A DNA stretch of 64,000 nucleotides from Takakia lepidozioides (taxonomy: Eukaryota; Streptophyta; Takakiopsida; Takakiales; Takakiaceae): assembly GCA_030704615.1 (NCBI GenBank), contig CM060732.1:22136001-22200000 (forward strand), read 5' to 3'. Both the position numbers and the translations under genes were made by a program. Positions within the stretch are counted from its first letter, which is position 1; each line of letters starts with the position of its first letter. Of this stretch, positions 37,301 through 49,500 are shown in pieces. The notes beneath the pieces are model-generated. The model had not been told where the DNA came from, searched no databases, and worked only from the letters and a program-made list of their open reading frames with translations.

Positions 37301-37537
37301 ATAATCCATTGCGCGAATTAGCGATGGCGGAGAATCTCACACTATGTGAGAACAAGAAGGCAAGAATTGTCGTACCGCTTTTGATTTGTTTCCTCCAAAG
37401 TGTGCCGTCACAGCGACTAAAGGCCGATGCACTACCAACTGCCTGCCTCTGCTTGGCATTCTCAGGCGGCCATAGCTATTCACTCGAAAAGGTACAGGAC
37501 ATGAAAGTGGCGCGGCAATACAGATTGTCTCCATCAT
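34354..37537 (-). CDS. CCB1: CCB1, cofactor assembly of complex C (cytochrome b6f haem attachment)
   Basis: Exons 37537-37376, 36064-35882, 35503-35370, 35019-34867 and 34540-34354 have GT-AG borders and consistent phases, encoding 272 residues; Arabidopsis CCB1 is, from memory, of about the same length. Conserved blocks: AGYSQASYYTSLGLFLISLP, GVWSLVKRSTKSKIVKKTF, FEGAMTPSRGQAAFLTFC, GVYYWTRASRKEQIQVK and MEKGMVYVKGLF. Several hydrophobic segments fit a thylakoid protein. CCB1 acts in the CCB pathway that attaches haem c' to cytochrome b6. Exons 2-5 are firm. Exon 1 (54 residues, transit-peptide-like) is supported by phase, length and promoter position but is a duplicate of exon 1 of the DnaJ-type neighbour, so use of it needs transcript evidence. 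An alternative is initiation inside intron 1 at an ATG near 36112, which would lack a transit peptide. Confidence 0.85.
36955..37001 (-). pseudogene. Stranded copy of DnaJ-type exon 3 inside CCB1 intron 1
   Basis: 47 bases translate as ATGKNKKNGSVFESW plus two bases, matching exon 3 of the DnaJ-type gene (GTGKNKKNGNIFERW) in length, phase and flanking splice sites (CCACAG before, GTAAGT after). I found no copies of the cysteine-bearing exons 2 and 4 nearby. Inclusion in the CCB1 transcript would shift the frame, because 47 is not a multiple of three. Confidence 0.8.
37191..37203. repeat. G homopolymer in CCB1 intron 1
   Basis: A run of about ten G residues (ACGGGGGGGGGGAGG). Length should be treated with caution because homopolymers are error-prone. 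Confidence 0.6.
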
Positions 37538-37936
37538 CTCCAGCTGCCACAGCGTTGAGAACGTCACCCAGATCCCTACACTCTCCCTCCCACGAACAAT
37601 CAATCTCTCTCCCTACTGGAACTTCCTTCCTTCCTCCCAACCACCACCCAACCTCTATCTTACTGCTGTCATGTCTAGAGAAGAAAAACCCAACACCCAA
37701 CTGAGATATTGGACTGGAAATAAAATCCCCAACATCAGTCGGGGTTCTCATCGGCATTGAAAAAAGCCTCTTTCAATTCAGTTGATCTCACTTGGGTCGT
37801 TCTCCGTCCACGCACCCACTTTCTCTTTCGTCCGTCAGGATCTCGCAAATAACTTCGTTTTGTTCTCGACCGACATATTTTCGCGGGGCTGCTGTGATCC
37901 TGCAGCAAACGTTCTCGTGTTGTCCTCAAGCTCACC
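37538..37936. promoter_or_regulatory. Head-to-head region between CCB1 and MED7
   Basis: 399 bases separate the proposed CCB1 start (minus) from the MED7 start (plus), so both promoters should lie here. The part next to CCB1 is CT-rich and resembles the region upstream of the DnaJ-type gene, suggesting that the promoter came along with the duplicated exon. Confidence 0.5.
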
Positions 37937-39405
37937 ATGGCCGCAGCTTCGGCATTCCCGCCGCCTCCACCCTACTACAAGCTGTACAAGGATTTTCTGG
38001 ATGATCCAGATACTGCCCCATCTCCTCCTCCTCCGGTTGTTGGCACGTACACCATGTTCGGTTCAACCTACACTGTGAGTCGAACGTAGTTTTCTTCCCT
38101 CAATTTGAAATTTCTCAGGTGAGAGCGTTGCAGGTGCGTTGGCTTGATTTCACTTCATCAACTAAGTACTCTGTATGGCTCCCACCGCACCGTGCTTTTG
38201 GGAAGTAGGGAACTTCCAAATCCAGTTAGAGTATCTCTTATGTGGCCGCATGAAGAGTCCTAGTTCATTGTTAAATGAGGCTGTAGGTGTATCTAGAGAG
38301 AATGCAATCACCGAAGACATCCATGGGAGACCATCTGATGCTCCAAGGCAGTGCCCTATTTTCGCTCCATAGTGGACCTGTGATCTTATCTGGACCCAAT
38401 TTTCTGACCCATCTAGTGTTGCAATTGAGGCTCTTACTTAGGTCTAAGATCTTGAAACGGCAGGGTTTATTGATCAGAAGATCCCTCTGCATGTGTTTTT
38501 GGTGGGGAGAATCAGACGAACGATATGCTGCCGGGTCTAGAAGACGAAGGCCTGCGCCAGCTCTACCCCAAAGGCCCCAACGTTGGTATGCATTCGCTCC
38601 TGAGAATAGTCTCATCCGGTTCTCACAGAGAATGTTTTGGAATCATCTTCAGCAAGCAACACAAAGTGACTGGAAAGCATTTGATTTACAATCAAAATTG
38701 TTGGCTTCCTTTCTTATCTTTGTCTTGATGGGGAGTTTGTTTGTGCACGTGGACCCCTTCTTTCTCTGTCTATTGTGGATGCTGCAATATAGTCATGTTG
38801 TTTCTTAGAAAGAAGCATGATGTATTTTGCAACTCGGGGTTCAGACTACAAGAAGGAGCTGCGGGCATTGAACAGAGAACTTTTGCTGCAATTTTTGGAG
38901 CTGAGTGATGCGCTCGTTGAGAGGCCCTCGCACTCTGCGCGCCGAGTGGAAGACATGACCTTGATTCTCCGCAATATGCACCACCTTCTCAACTCCCTCC
39001 GCCCTCACCAGGTTCTCCTCCATTTATCTGGGTGAATCTTGATTGGCCTGTGCTCATCTCTCAAGGATAACAGATTGTACTCATAAGACGTTTTTTGCCG
39101 TAGCCTTGTGGCCATTGACCCCACGCCCAGTTTGAGCGGGAATCTCAAGGATAACAGAGACAGAGAGAGAGGTCCAGTAATTTGCATGATACCTAGTGAA
39201 CAATGCTCTCAATCCTAAGATTTTCTGTCCTTATTTTTGCAGGTCCTTAAGTATTTTTTGTAAATGGTAGGAGATAGAGTGGGATTGAGTTCCATGTCTG
39301 AATAATGGGGCCTGATGGAAATGGCAGGCAAGAGCAACAGTTATACACATGCTAGAGTCACAGATACAACGGCGCAAGCAAGCTGTATCAGATATTCGCC
39401 AGTAA
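37937..39405 (+). CDS. MED7: Mediator compl. subunit 7
   Basis: Exons 37937-38074, 38516-38585, 38845-39011 and 39328-39405 join in phase to encode 150 residues. The start has the poly-Pro motif of MED7 (FPPPPPYYKLYKDF, then PPPPVVGTYTMFG). Exon 2 carries LEDEGLRQLYPKGPNV, exon 3 YKKELRALNRELLLQFLELS followed by MHHLLNSLRPHQ, and exon 4 ARATVIHMLESQIQRRKQAV. MED7 is a middle-module subunit of the RNA polymerase II Mediator, pairing with MED21 and MED31. The protein ends at DIRQ, about 18 residues shorter than my recollection of Arabidopsis MED7, which continues with a charged helix. Either the C-terminus is naturally short or another exon has been lost. Confidence 0.95.
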
Positions 39406-40865
39406 GGATTGTCGCTCAGTATTCTTGAATTTGTGCACAATACTCTTCTCTGAATCTCTATGGTCCTCTTGCCTCTCTAGTTTTGAAATGGTTAGGCCTG
39501 CACGATGCAGGAAGCTCCTTTGAGGACTTCGTTGCGGTTGCAGTTCAAGCCTCTTTGGTAGGCTCTGCCCTAGAATTTGTAGAGGTCAGGTTGTAAGTTT
39601 TTATCCAAAGTGGATGATATGTATAGTGTAGAAGGATCTTGGAAGGGGCTGTACAAGAGAAGTTTACTTATCAGAGATGATTGCTGAGCCTATCACTCCA
39701 ATTCAAAGCCCAGTCTGTGCAGAGGCGAGAGGGGCCGGAGAAGGATATGAAGAATGGATAAGGGCTCCTCAGCTATTGCAGGGAAAGAGAGAGACATCAT
39801 GATCAGAGTAGAGGCAGATAGACATATCCTTCTTTCTGTAGCCGTGACTGTATGAAGATGGCCCGTAAGCTTGCATTTTGTGGGCAGGAAAAGGGAGGAG
39901 GCACGTATACTGCTTCAGAAATCTCTTTCCTTCACTGAAGACTACTTTCATGACACTGGGTTAGCTGCTCCTCCAACCTTGCCAGTTCCTATGGAGATCC
40001 AATTCAATCCACAAAGAAGTATGTCGTAGCATCGGATATGGCCATGTGAAGCATTTGGTGAGCTTCCATTGTATTATACCAGCAATTTAATTCGAATCAT
40101 CCACACTCCACACCAGAAGCCATAGCTACTTGGTGAATGATGTTTCAACTCATTACTTGTCAATATGGATCTCTCACTACTATGCTAGAGACAGCCAGTT
40201 CTATTTGTAACATCAATTGTCCTCCAAGCATGTGTGGCCAGTTTACTGTGTGGACTTGCTCATAGCCCCCACTCCAGGAGACACCCTAGGGGTTTGAGTT
40301 CAAAATAGTGAGTACACTTGGCAGAGAAGGTTTTAAATGTAATTAATTACATGGTCTCCCAAGCCCTCAATCATCAAGGCTGCCTTGACTGCCTCCTATT
40401 TATCGTATTCAAGATAGACTGTAAAGTTCTTGTTGTAGGCTGGAGGAAAGCCATGCTGGTCTTCTTTTGTTTATCAGAGTAGGAGCCTTGATTCCAACTA
40501 CATGGAGAAACTCAGTTAACGAGAACAGCTGAACTGCATTTCATTTGAAGTTGACCTAAAGTTGGTCATTTTGCTGGGGGCATAGTCTGTGACCCTTTTG
40601 GCAATCAGTACACTTCTGATGCACAAATACTTTGCCATCATCACCTCATTTTTGTGGTCAACTGACTATTAGATGAGTAAAAGACTTTCCTTTCCATTTT
40701 AATCAAAGCTATGACAAGAAAGTGTCGAAGAAGTAAACAACTGCGCCGAAATAAGGCTCAACTTGCCAATTTCCCATCCGAGTTTGGGAGAAGAGGGAGG
40801 ACGACTGTGTCCAGTAAAGAGCCCAGGCAAAAAGGGACACATCATGAAGAGGTAGGCCTCCTATG
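39406..40865. other. Convergent intergenic region
   Basis: Between the 3' ends of MED7 (plus) and the CRS2-associated factor (minus). No open frame, repeat or RNA gene recognised. Confidence 0.6.
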
Positions 40866-43800
40866 TTATGGTGCCAAAAGCCTGGCCAATTCGGCAATTC
40901 CTAGCAATCCTACTTGTTCCTGCCTGGGCAGATCTTGTTTGGCTTGTTTCTCTAACCAAGCTTGCCTTTCAATCTGCGCACTATTCCTTGCTGATTGGAT
41001 CTGTGACATGTCACCCCTATTTGCTATGGAAGAGTCAATTGCCCTTGCCTTCTGAGGCTCGCTGTCTTTGCCCAATTGAGGTCTATCCAATGACACAGCA
41101 GCCCCTGACTCAGTGCCTTCAACTTTGTTTGAATTGAAGTCCATTGTAGAAGCGCTCTGACTTTCTTCTCGCATCCCACTTTCTGTTGCACCTTCAGAAT
41201 GTCGTATCCCACCTTCTGTTGCATCTTCAGAATGTGTATCAAGTACAGCTTCAGTCAAAACCTCTGTGCATGTTGCTGTGGAAACATTCCAATCAGCTGC
41301 CACTTCAGATGGTCTAGCCACATCAGAATTTGTTGCAATGTTGACTCGATTAGCTAAATCTTCACCGAAAAATCCATCCTTTGGATGCTCTCCCTCGTCT
41401 TGGCTGGTTTTGATTTCTGAGAGAACATTGAGAGTAGTTTCTCTGCAAGAAATTGAAGAGACATTCCTGTCATGCATAGCTGCCTGGCCCTCATCACAAG
41501 TATCCAACTCATTTGCTGCCAGCTCACTAAGGTGATGAGCTGGCTCTTCATCCAAGAATCCATCCTCAGCAGGCTCCTCCTCTCCTTGGCTGCCTTCGTA
41601 TTCGGAGAGACCATTGAAAGTAGTTTCTCTGGGAAAAATTGCAGAGACATTGCCCTCTCGCTTAACTTCCTTGCCCTCTTCACAGGCATCCAACTCCTTT
41701 GCTGCCATCTCATTCAATGCTGCCTTAACAGCAGCATGGGTAATGTTATCTTGAATGCCATCCGACTTCCAGTCACGCCCTCTCCACATCAAAATACACT
41801 CTCTCTCGAATGAGAGGAGCACACATGGTACCAAGTCCTGACCAACCCCAGCAATAGATGCAGAACACATCAGCACTTGGAACCAGGTCCCTCGGAGGCC
41901 ATCTTGCAATGTGGAGTGCAAGTTGGTTGAATGCCTTCGACAGTCCATAATCTCATGCATCTTCCAGTCAGTGATTCACAATTCCATTATGAGGTTCATG
42001 GAATTACAGTTGCTATCCCTACAGAGTGAACCTGTAGCAAACAGAGTTTATTTCTCATTGGTTTTGGGAGCCAATTTCATATCTCATATCAATGGATGTA
42101 ACATGGGGGCAGAGGAAGACCTTGAGTTTAGCACCAATTTTCTTAAAGTCATGGGGGTTGAGCCCCTTGCAGTCCACTTTGACCAGCTCATCAACCTTGA
42201 ACGCATCCCTCACATCCGTTACCAGTGTTAAGTACACTCCATTCTTTCCTGCAACCCAAACATCCTCATTGTTAGCGTCATAGATATAATAGCATACAAT
42301 GAGCTGTCGGAAATTCAGAATGATTGATGTATGCAATTTTGACAACAAAAGCAGGCAGATGTCTCTCAAACTGTCACACCTAGCAGATTTTAAGTTAGTG
42401 CCGATGGGATGTACCCGTTCACAGTTTACTTATTCAAGCCATACAAAGATCACACCCTTGTGAAAGTGTCTTGCTATCAACAGACTCAATGCCCATAGAC
42501 TATGTAGGACAATTTGGGCCTAGGGAGTAGGTTAGTCAGTCCACGTGTCCCTGTGGTGTCCCCCATAAGCCCATCATTCAAGCCACTCCCATTTATGTGA
42601 TGTAATGTGTATCTCTGAAGAGGGAAGCAACTGGAATAAAAAGTCGCAGAAATCCTAGGTGTGGTCATCTAGAACCAACGAGAGCCATTTTCGTCCCGCC
42701 TGAAAACCCAACCTCTGAAATTCTCAGATTCTGACATATTTCAACCACCTCAAGTCACGAAGACCAGACCGAGACTATCAGAGAACACTCGACTTACCCA
42801 GCCTACAAATGGCCAAAAGCTGTCGTCCAGCAGCACGCATCTTATCAGCTTCTTGAATTGTTAGGCCCTCAGGAGCAGGCTGGATAAGCTTTGGGTAAAT
42901 AGGGGCTGTTGGCTTCCATAGCATAAGCCTGATCTGAGGACGAGTCTTGTAGTTGTAGTTGCGCCCTCGAAACAAATACACCACACCACCCGCTCGGTGA
43001 ATAATCTTTCCCCCTGTCTTCTCCTGACCCACAGAATTGACCTCTCCAAGTTGAGCCATTAAGAGAGTCAGATAACTGCAGAGACTCTCTTTTGTCACCC
43101 TGTCATGCCTATGTGTCCCTCAGACTTTAGACTAGTGTTCCTGCTTTCTCTCACACACAATACGGTCTTTCTCAGTATCCAAGTTCTCATCAGATATCAA
43201 CGATGGTTGTTAAGTTACACATCAGGTGTCACACACCACACCACTGAGTCTATGAAGGGGAGAGTGAGCAGACCTCAAGCTTGTTGCAAACATTGTCCAT
43301 GTCCACAGTGGGGACACCTTTACACTTGATTTTGCAGACAAGCCGCCGCTTCCAGTGCTGGTGCACCACATCCAGCATGTTGTGTGTCAATCCATCCCTA
43401 CCTACACATCATTCCGTACCACCAGAGCCGTGACTCTCCCTCTCCACATCCGGAAACCAGACAAGATGACACCGCCCATGTGCAGAGGTTTGTTTTATTA
43501 CTGAGAGGTGACTAACTGGCAATAGTAGAATCCCACAGCAGCAATCCCATGCTCACCTCACTTCAGCAGCTTCATCATAGCCCTGTTGCTGGCTAATAGT
43601 CTCATATAGCAGTTACAACTCGTTAAAACTGAGCATCTCCAAATTTTGTTCAGGAGGTGCGATTAGAGACAGAAGTGTGTAAGCCCAGATGATTCTGGTT
43701 AAACTCTTCTAACAGTCAAATCTGAGTACATTGCTAGATTTCACAATTCTCAAAATCGTCTTCTGAGGATGACCAGAAGTGGTGTAGAAACTGCAGGCAA

Positions 43801-45582
43801 GGAAGTATCCAAAACCCTCTCCCTCTCTCCTAAATCCTGGACTCTAAAACCCTTCTAGCTCACCACTTGCTACTCTACCATCCCCCCTAAATCCCTTATT
43901 TTGATCCACAAAAAAAAGATTCAAAAGCCCCAAAATATCAACCATAAACAAGAGTACAGACACAAAGAGGAGGTACCCAGATTGAGCTGGCGGTTGCCAT
44001 GATTAGTATCCTCCAGCAACTGCACCACTTCTGCCTTGGAAACAGGTTCTCCCAGTATTTCCTCTCTTGTTTGGCCACGCTTCCGGCTTTGCCCCTGTGG
44101 GGAAGGACCTGGTGCCTGCACAGATTTCACTCCCTTCTTTCCTTGGGGAGGTGGCTTAGGTGAATTGAACTCTGGTAGTTTTTTCTTGCATCCTGGCAGA
44201 GGGGCCTTGCCAGTCCATGGTCTTTCCATTGTCTCAGGGCCAAAAGGAGAGTAAGGTGCTTCCCGATACCCAATCGGCGCTACTTTGGGGGTTTCTGTGT
44301 AACTATATTGATACTCTAAATCAGGCTGTGGCAAAGAGGGAGTTGCTTGGGAAGGAGTGGCCCGCACATCTGTGTTTTCTGGGGATTTTCCCACTTTGGT
44401 GTCACCTGTACCACCCATGAACTCAGACTTCTCAGATTTTGATGACTTCTGTTCCTTTGTATCCTCAAACAAAGGAGATTCTGCACAAGGATAGTTGGAG
44501 GGTGCGAAAGAACTAAATGCAGGGCGAGACGAAGAAGAAGACGAAGAAGAAGTAGGAATGCCTCCAGCACTGGCGAGGTTTCTGGATTTGGCATTCATAG
44601 CTCCAGAATACTTGGACAGGTTCCCAGGATTTGATGGTTTGGATGGGACCGAACGTGATCCTACTGACCTAGGTGAAAACCGGGAAGGTTTCACCTCCTT
44701 CGAACCCCATGAAGCAATTCTGCGTGTTTCTGAATACGAGCTCCGGGTTTGTGATTCCTCGCTCTGTTTCCGAAGCCCTAAACCCTCTCCTCTCTCTGCT
44801 TCAGCCCATGGATGTGGGTCTTCTTCGAGCAACCTTACGCTCTCTCCCCTTTCTTCATTCCTACTTCTCCCTTCCGTTCCTCGTCTCTCCTCTCTTGAAC
44901 CCCGCCTGTCCCCCTCTGTTCCTTGCCTATTTGGCGTTCCTTGCAATTCTTCCACTCCCATACCTCTGAATGCACTATCTGCACTTCCTCCTGCCAACTC
45001 TGCTGCCTCTCTGGCATCCCCAGTATCCCAAAACTTGGTCCTCTCATCATAACCCCGGTGCCCCCCTGCTTCCACTCTCTGTTTCCTGCCCTCCGCGACT
45101 GCCCGTTGCGCTGAGCCGGAAGCCCTGCCACTGTCATATCCCTCATCTATTCGACTTCTTAAAGGCCCCTCCTCAGGAAATTCTTGAGAAAACACGTCGT
45201 CTCTCTCTCGCGTTCTCCAATTTGAGCTCCTCCTGCCAGAATGTTGAAGTCCAGCGGAATCTCTCTCTTGCCCTTCCGATGATAAGGCCTTCCACGGCCC
45301 AGCTGCATCGTCCCTGCTTTCCTCTCGCCCGAGCTCCTCTGTCACATAATTCGAAAATACTCGAAATTTGGACAAGGACGACAGGTGCGTGAAAGATTTA
45401 CTGGTACTTCGAGACCCGGGGGTTGGGAACTTGAACTGCACAGACTTGGAACGGGAGTGTGAGAGATAACGATGATGCCAGAAACATGACGAACGGGGGC
45501 GGTGTAGGGAGGACGCAGGGAGCGCTCGGAAATTAGGCAAAGAAGATGACAAGTATGATGTGATCCCCATTCTGAGTGCCAT
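40866..45582 (-). CDS. CRS2-associated factor, chloroplast group II intron splicing (CAF1/CAF2 type)
   Basis: Exons 45582-43977, 43401-43274, 43023-42798, 42248-42121 and 41837-40866 join in phase and encode 1019 residues, longer than Arabidopsis CAF1 or CAF2. A Ser-rich plastid transit region opens the protein. Conserved blocks follow: [65 protein letters not shown], then the first CRM domain ([34 protein letters not shown]) and the second ([40 protein letters not shown]). CAFs bind CRS2 and group II introns in chloroplasts. After the second CRM domain there is an unusual 300-residue acidic tail with two 62-residue repeats. The ATG at 45582 is the first in frame. Exon 1 has a stretch of about 300 low-complexity, Arg/Glu/Ser-rich residues before the conserved part. 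Confidence 0.93.
41334..41705. repeat. Two 186-bp in-frame repeats in the tail of the CRS2-associated factor
   Basis: Protein units at 41705-41520 and 41519-41334 share AxELDxCxEG, RNVSxI, RETTxNxLSE and EDGFxxEx in the same spacing of 62 residues. A third, partial unit follows ([12 protein letters not shown]). Copies are diverged, so the duplication is old. Confidence 0.75.
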
Positions 45583-46550
45583 GTCTCTCTCTCTCTCTCT
45601 CTCAAACCCAGTCACCCCTTCTCTTCTCGCCCCATCCTCGATGCCATCTCTCTCCCTCACACGCACACTCTCTCGCTCACTCTCTCTCTCTCAGTGTTGC
45701 TGTTTGGATGAATGTTCGCGACGAAACACACGGACGCTTTGTTTCTTGCTCATATTTTTTGTTCCTCACGTACCCCAACAGTCGAGCATCTTTTCTCTTT
45801 GCAGGAGAGGCAGATGCAGCAGAGTAACACGAGGCTGTGGAGCTGAACTGAGTATCTATTCTGGCAAGTGATGGCGATGACGCCTCCTATGCCTGAGACA
45901 AGAAACTCCTTCGTATTCATTGACAAATTACTTACACTTGAGGCAGGAGATTGCAATGAACAGTCAAAGAACAGTTCCTTCGTTGTGACTACTTTCAAAC
46001 TCGCCTACAGTAGCTCTTCGCATTTGAGCGTCTGCCTGACTCAGCTTGTTGAGATGAAATGTGAGTGGTGCTTATGGTAACCACAGCCACAGTTAAGGTA
46101 GCAGTCTACATGGTTTACTGAGGGCAAGCTGGTGCACAAGTGACACGGCAAGTGACAAGTGACAGGCAAACAATACGAGCGAAAACAAGAGCAGAAAGAA
46201 ACCAGGAGCTTGCTTGGAGGAGAAATACTTCATTAGGCGATTATATTTTATATCTTCCAAACGTCTGGCCTTTCTGAACACATGCAAGCGTCCAAGCGTC
46301 AAAGCAGATTGACCGACCTACTAGCCTTCCAAAATGACCTGGTACGTTCTTCAACCCAATACTCCCAGGTCCGGCTTTCGCACCATCAAATAATCACTAA
46401 ACTCCGTCCTAAAAAGATCTCTGTCAATGACTGCTAGTCTCAGATCTTTGATCAAAGAGCTGATCACGTCTAAAGATTTGAGGCAAGAGAAGCCAGATGG
46501 GTCCTGCCTCCAACGCATAATGAGACCGGCACCCAGTCATTTGTATAAAT
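45583..46550. promoter_or_regulatory. Upstream region of the CRS2-associated factor gene
   Basis: A (CT)n tract lies at once upstream of the start codon (45583-45603) with more CT-rich sequence to 45700. The rest, up to the stop of the membrane protein gene, has no supported coding frame. Promoter location is inferred from position. Confidence 0.45.
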
Positions 46551-49500
46551 TCATGAAAAAGCATACTGCACAGGAAGGGGAGAGGCAACTTGGCTACGAA
46601 TGCGGCTGGACCTCCGGACAGGGGTGAGCTTCACTTGCTCCAATCCTGCGCCCTGGGACACCCACAATGCAGCATTCCAAACACTTAGAATCAGGTATGA
46701 CAAAGTATGTGTGTAGACTGTAGATTGTACAGCACTACCCGTCCAACCAGACCTATGACCTGTCCATGCCCTTCACAGGAGGTCTGCAGCATTCGCTCAT
46801 TCATAGAGGAAATAGATGAAACGTGGAGGCAAAATACATGAACTGTTTTCCCCTTTCGCCTAAATATTGCTGTCTCTGCATCACAAAAGAAGGCGATTAT
46901 TCCAGTACATGCAGTATATACCTCATTCACAACAATGGGTTCGTAGGTGGTGAAACTGCCAAGCTGAGAGTCCTCGGGCAACATGGACAGCTCGCTCTCC
47001 GCCACAGACATAGTGTCATTCACACTTCCTGTCGTGGACATACTTGACTCTGTCGGTGCATATGAAACAGTCGGTGTATATGTACTCAAGGGGGTACGAA
47101 ATGACAGCATCTCAGACCTGTAGCTGGGTTGGTTATAACGGCCTGTTGGGGCGCTGATACTTGGCATCTCTTTTCTATGTGATATAGGTGAATGATATAC
47201 TATGGGTGCACTCATGGCAGGTTCTGCTGGTTTTGTGACCCGAAAGGCTGTCAGGGAGTCAGACTCATTCAGTTTACTAGGTGTCGCAACACTATGAGCT
47301 GGTGAAGAGATGGTAGGGGTCTCTCCCTTGTTTGCTGCAGCAGGTGTATGGTTTACAGAAGATACGGTCGGTCCACTGACATCAGGCACAGAGGGCTGAG
47401 GTGCGGAAGGAATGTCTGTGTTGCTGTCTATCACTTTCACAGCCTTCTTATTGGCTGCTCCTCTGCGGCTTCTCCTACGACCTACCCAAGGAGCCTTGTA
47501 ACGTTTCATCAAGAAGGGTACAGCCATAACAACTGCCACCAAAAGTGACCCAAAAGCCACAACCACAGCATGGGAACCAAGCACTCGGAGTCTTGGTAAA
47601 CCCTCTGGGAAAGATGGCATTACTGAGACCCCTTCTTGAAAGTCACTGGAGCTCAACACCCTACCATGCTCAATTTCGTGCTGCATTAATACCCCCTCTA
47701 CTGCGAACTCTTCAGCACCCTCAACGTCCTTTGCAGGGGATCCTTGAGATGTTGTATGCGCTGCAATGGGGAGATCATCAATACCAACAGCAGCTCTCAC
47801 AAAAAGCTCATTTGCCCTCAAATCCCAATCAATTGTAAGCTTGTCATCTGGGAGACCCACATGATTGTTTGATGCCCCCTCTTCTGCTGGAAGCCCAAGG
47901 CCTTCAGAAGTCAATTGCCCCTTCTCCAAAGAAAAATCAGCTGCTGGCAACACTTCTCCAAAAGGGGCATCAGCTACCCCCCCTTCCTCTCGTGGCGGTA
48001 ATGACATGGCTGTATCGCTGTAGCTTAAAGCCTCTTCTTCTATCACCTTTTCTTTTCCACCCTCTTCAACCACTTCGGACAATGAGTGAAAGCTTCCTTC
48101 TCTGGAAACCATGACATTGCTATGAGTATCTGGTTCTGTTACTGCTTGCAAACTTGAGAAGGAAGTGTCTGCCTGCACATCAAGCCAAGTCAGTCCATCG
48201 ACAATCAAATGTTCGAAGACCCTACAGCTACAATATACTGGATCCAACACCAGCAGAGGACCACTGGCAATATACTTTCTTCAATTGAACACCTTGAACT
48301 TCCTTCTGTCAGTTAAAAACATGTGAGTAGGCTTTAAACTTTCCCACAGAATGAAGATGCAGTGCTCACTTGCTTTCCTATTGTCTTAACAGCTAACAAG
48401 TTGCAGCTTGAAAGCACCAACTACTAGATGCTGGTTGCCAAGTGTAGAAAGAACACTTTCAAGTGGTATTCAAAGTTTCTGGTTTGAGTTCATCACAAGA
48501 ATCCACTTCGACTACTCCTAAGATATCCACTGCAGTCAACTATGGTCCCAAACCCATCTACAATATGAGCCTGTAAAAATAGTTTTGATGGAGACTGACA
48601 GATGGAGAGGTCTTACCATAAAGACCAGTGGGGCCGCGCCTTCATGTACGTAGTGAATTTCTCTCTCTGAGATTTCAGCTGAAGGCAGTGTCTCTGCCAA
48701 GGCCTCCGCCATCTTAACTTCCACAGGATGGAGAGCAGCCTCAAATAATTCTGCCAATAGCGAGTTCACTTCATCAGATCCTGTTTTGATAGTGGTCTGT
48801 GGGTATTCAACGCCCTGAACCAAATCGTAGTCTGCAACCCAGTCCCATTCCTCCACATCGTCAAGCAAAATTTCCTCCTTGTTGATTCTTTCATATTGAG
48901 GAACTGATGTATCGGGAAATTTCATGCGGCCCGGTCCAGCCACGTCAACAAACCTGTCTGTCACTTGCAAATGGCTCATGTCCAGCACATGAATGGACTG
49001 GTTCAAGTGGCTAATACAGCCCTGTTCAGTGGCCCCATTCAAGGATGGGTACCGATTGATATACCCTTGTGCGGAAACTCTCAACTCATCAAACTTCGTC
49101 GCAACCGGTCTGAAGTTCATTTCACACAATTCACGCACCGACAGCTCCCTCAGGCGCCGATGAACAGCCTTTAAGTGTCTCGATGCCACTTCGCTTAGAA
49201 CACTCAGGTCTACAACCGGGTGTGGACTCAGGTCCTCGCTTGCTCTCCACAGACCATCAATCCCTTCTGTAAACCTCAAAACGGGCGTTCTGAAGGAGGA
49301 GTTGTGCCAAGTTGCCGCCAAAGCATTGCCATGGAGACAACGGGGAAGAAGACCCGGACTCCCAGATGCGAGAAGAATTGTAGCCGCCACGCACGCCAGC
49401 AAGATCCCGAACAAAATACCCCTCACAAACCTCTCACCCACTGAAGTTGGCACATCTTCCTCGAACTCCGTTTCGTCATTCTCCTCGCCCTCCAGTCCCA

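Noticed and set aside
37106-37309. A copy of DnaJ-type exon 2 in CCB1 intron 1
   Set aside because: The frame here has scattered Cys residues but lacks the CxxC-GKG pattern.
44495-45052. 185-codon plus-strand frame
   Set aside because: Antisense shadow of the CRS2-associated factor first exon.
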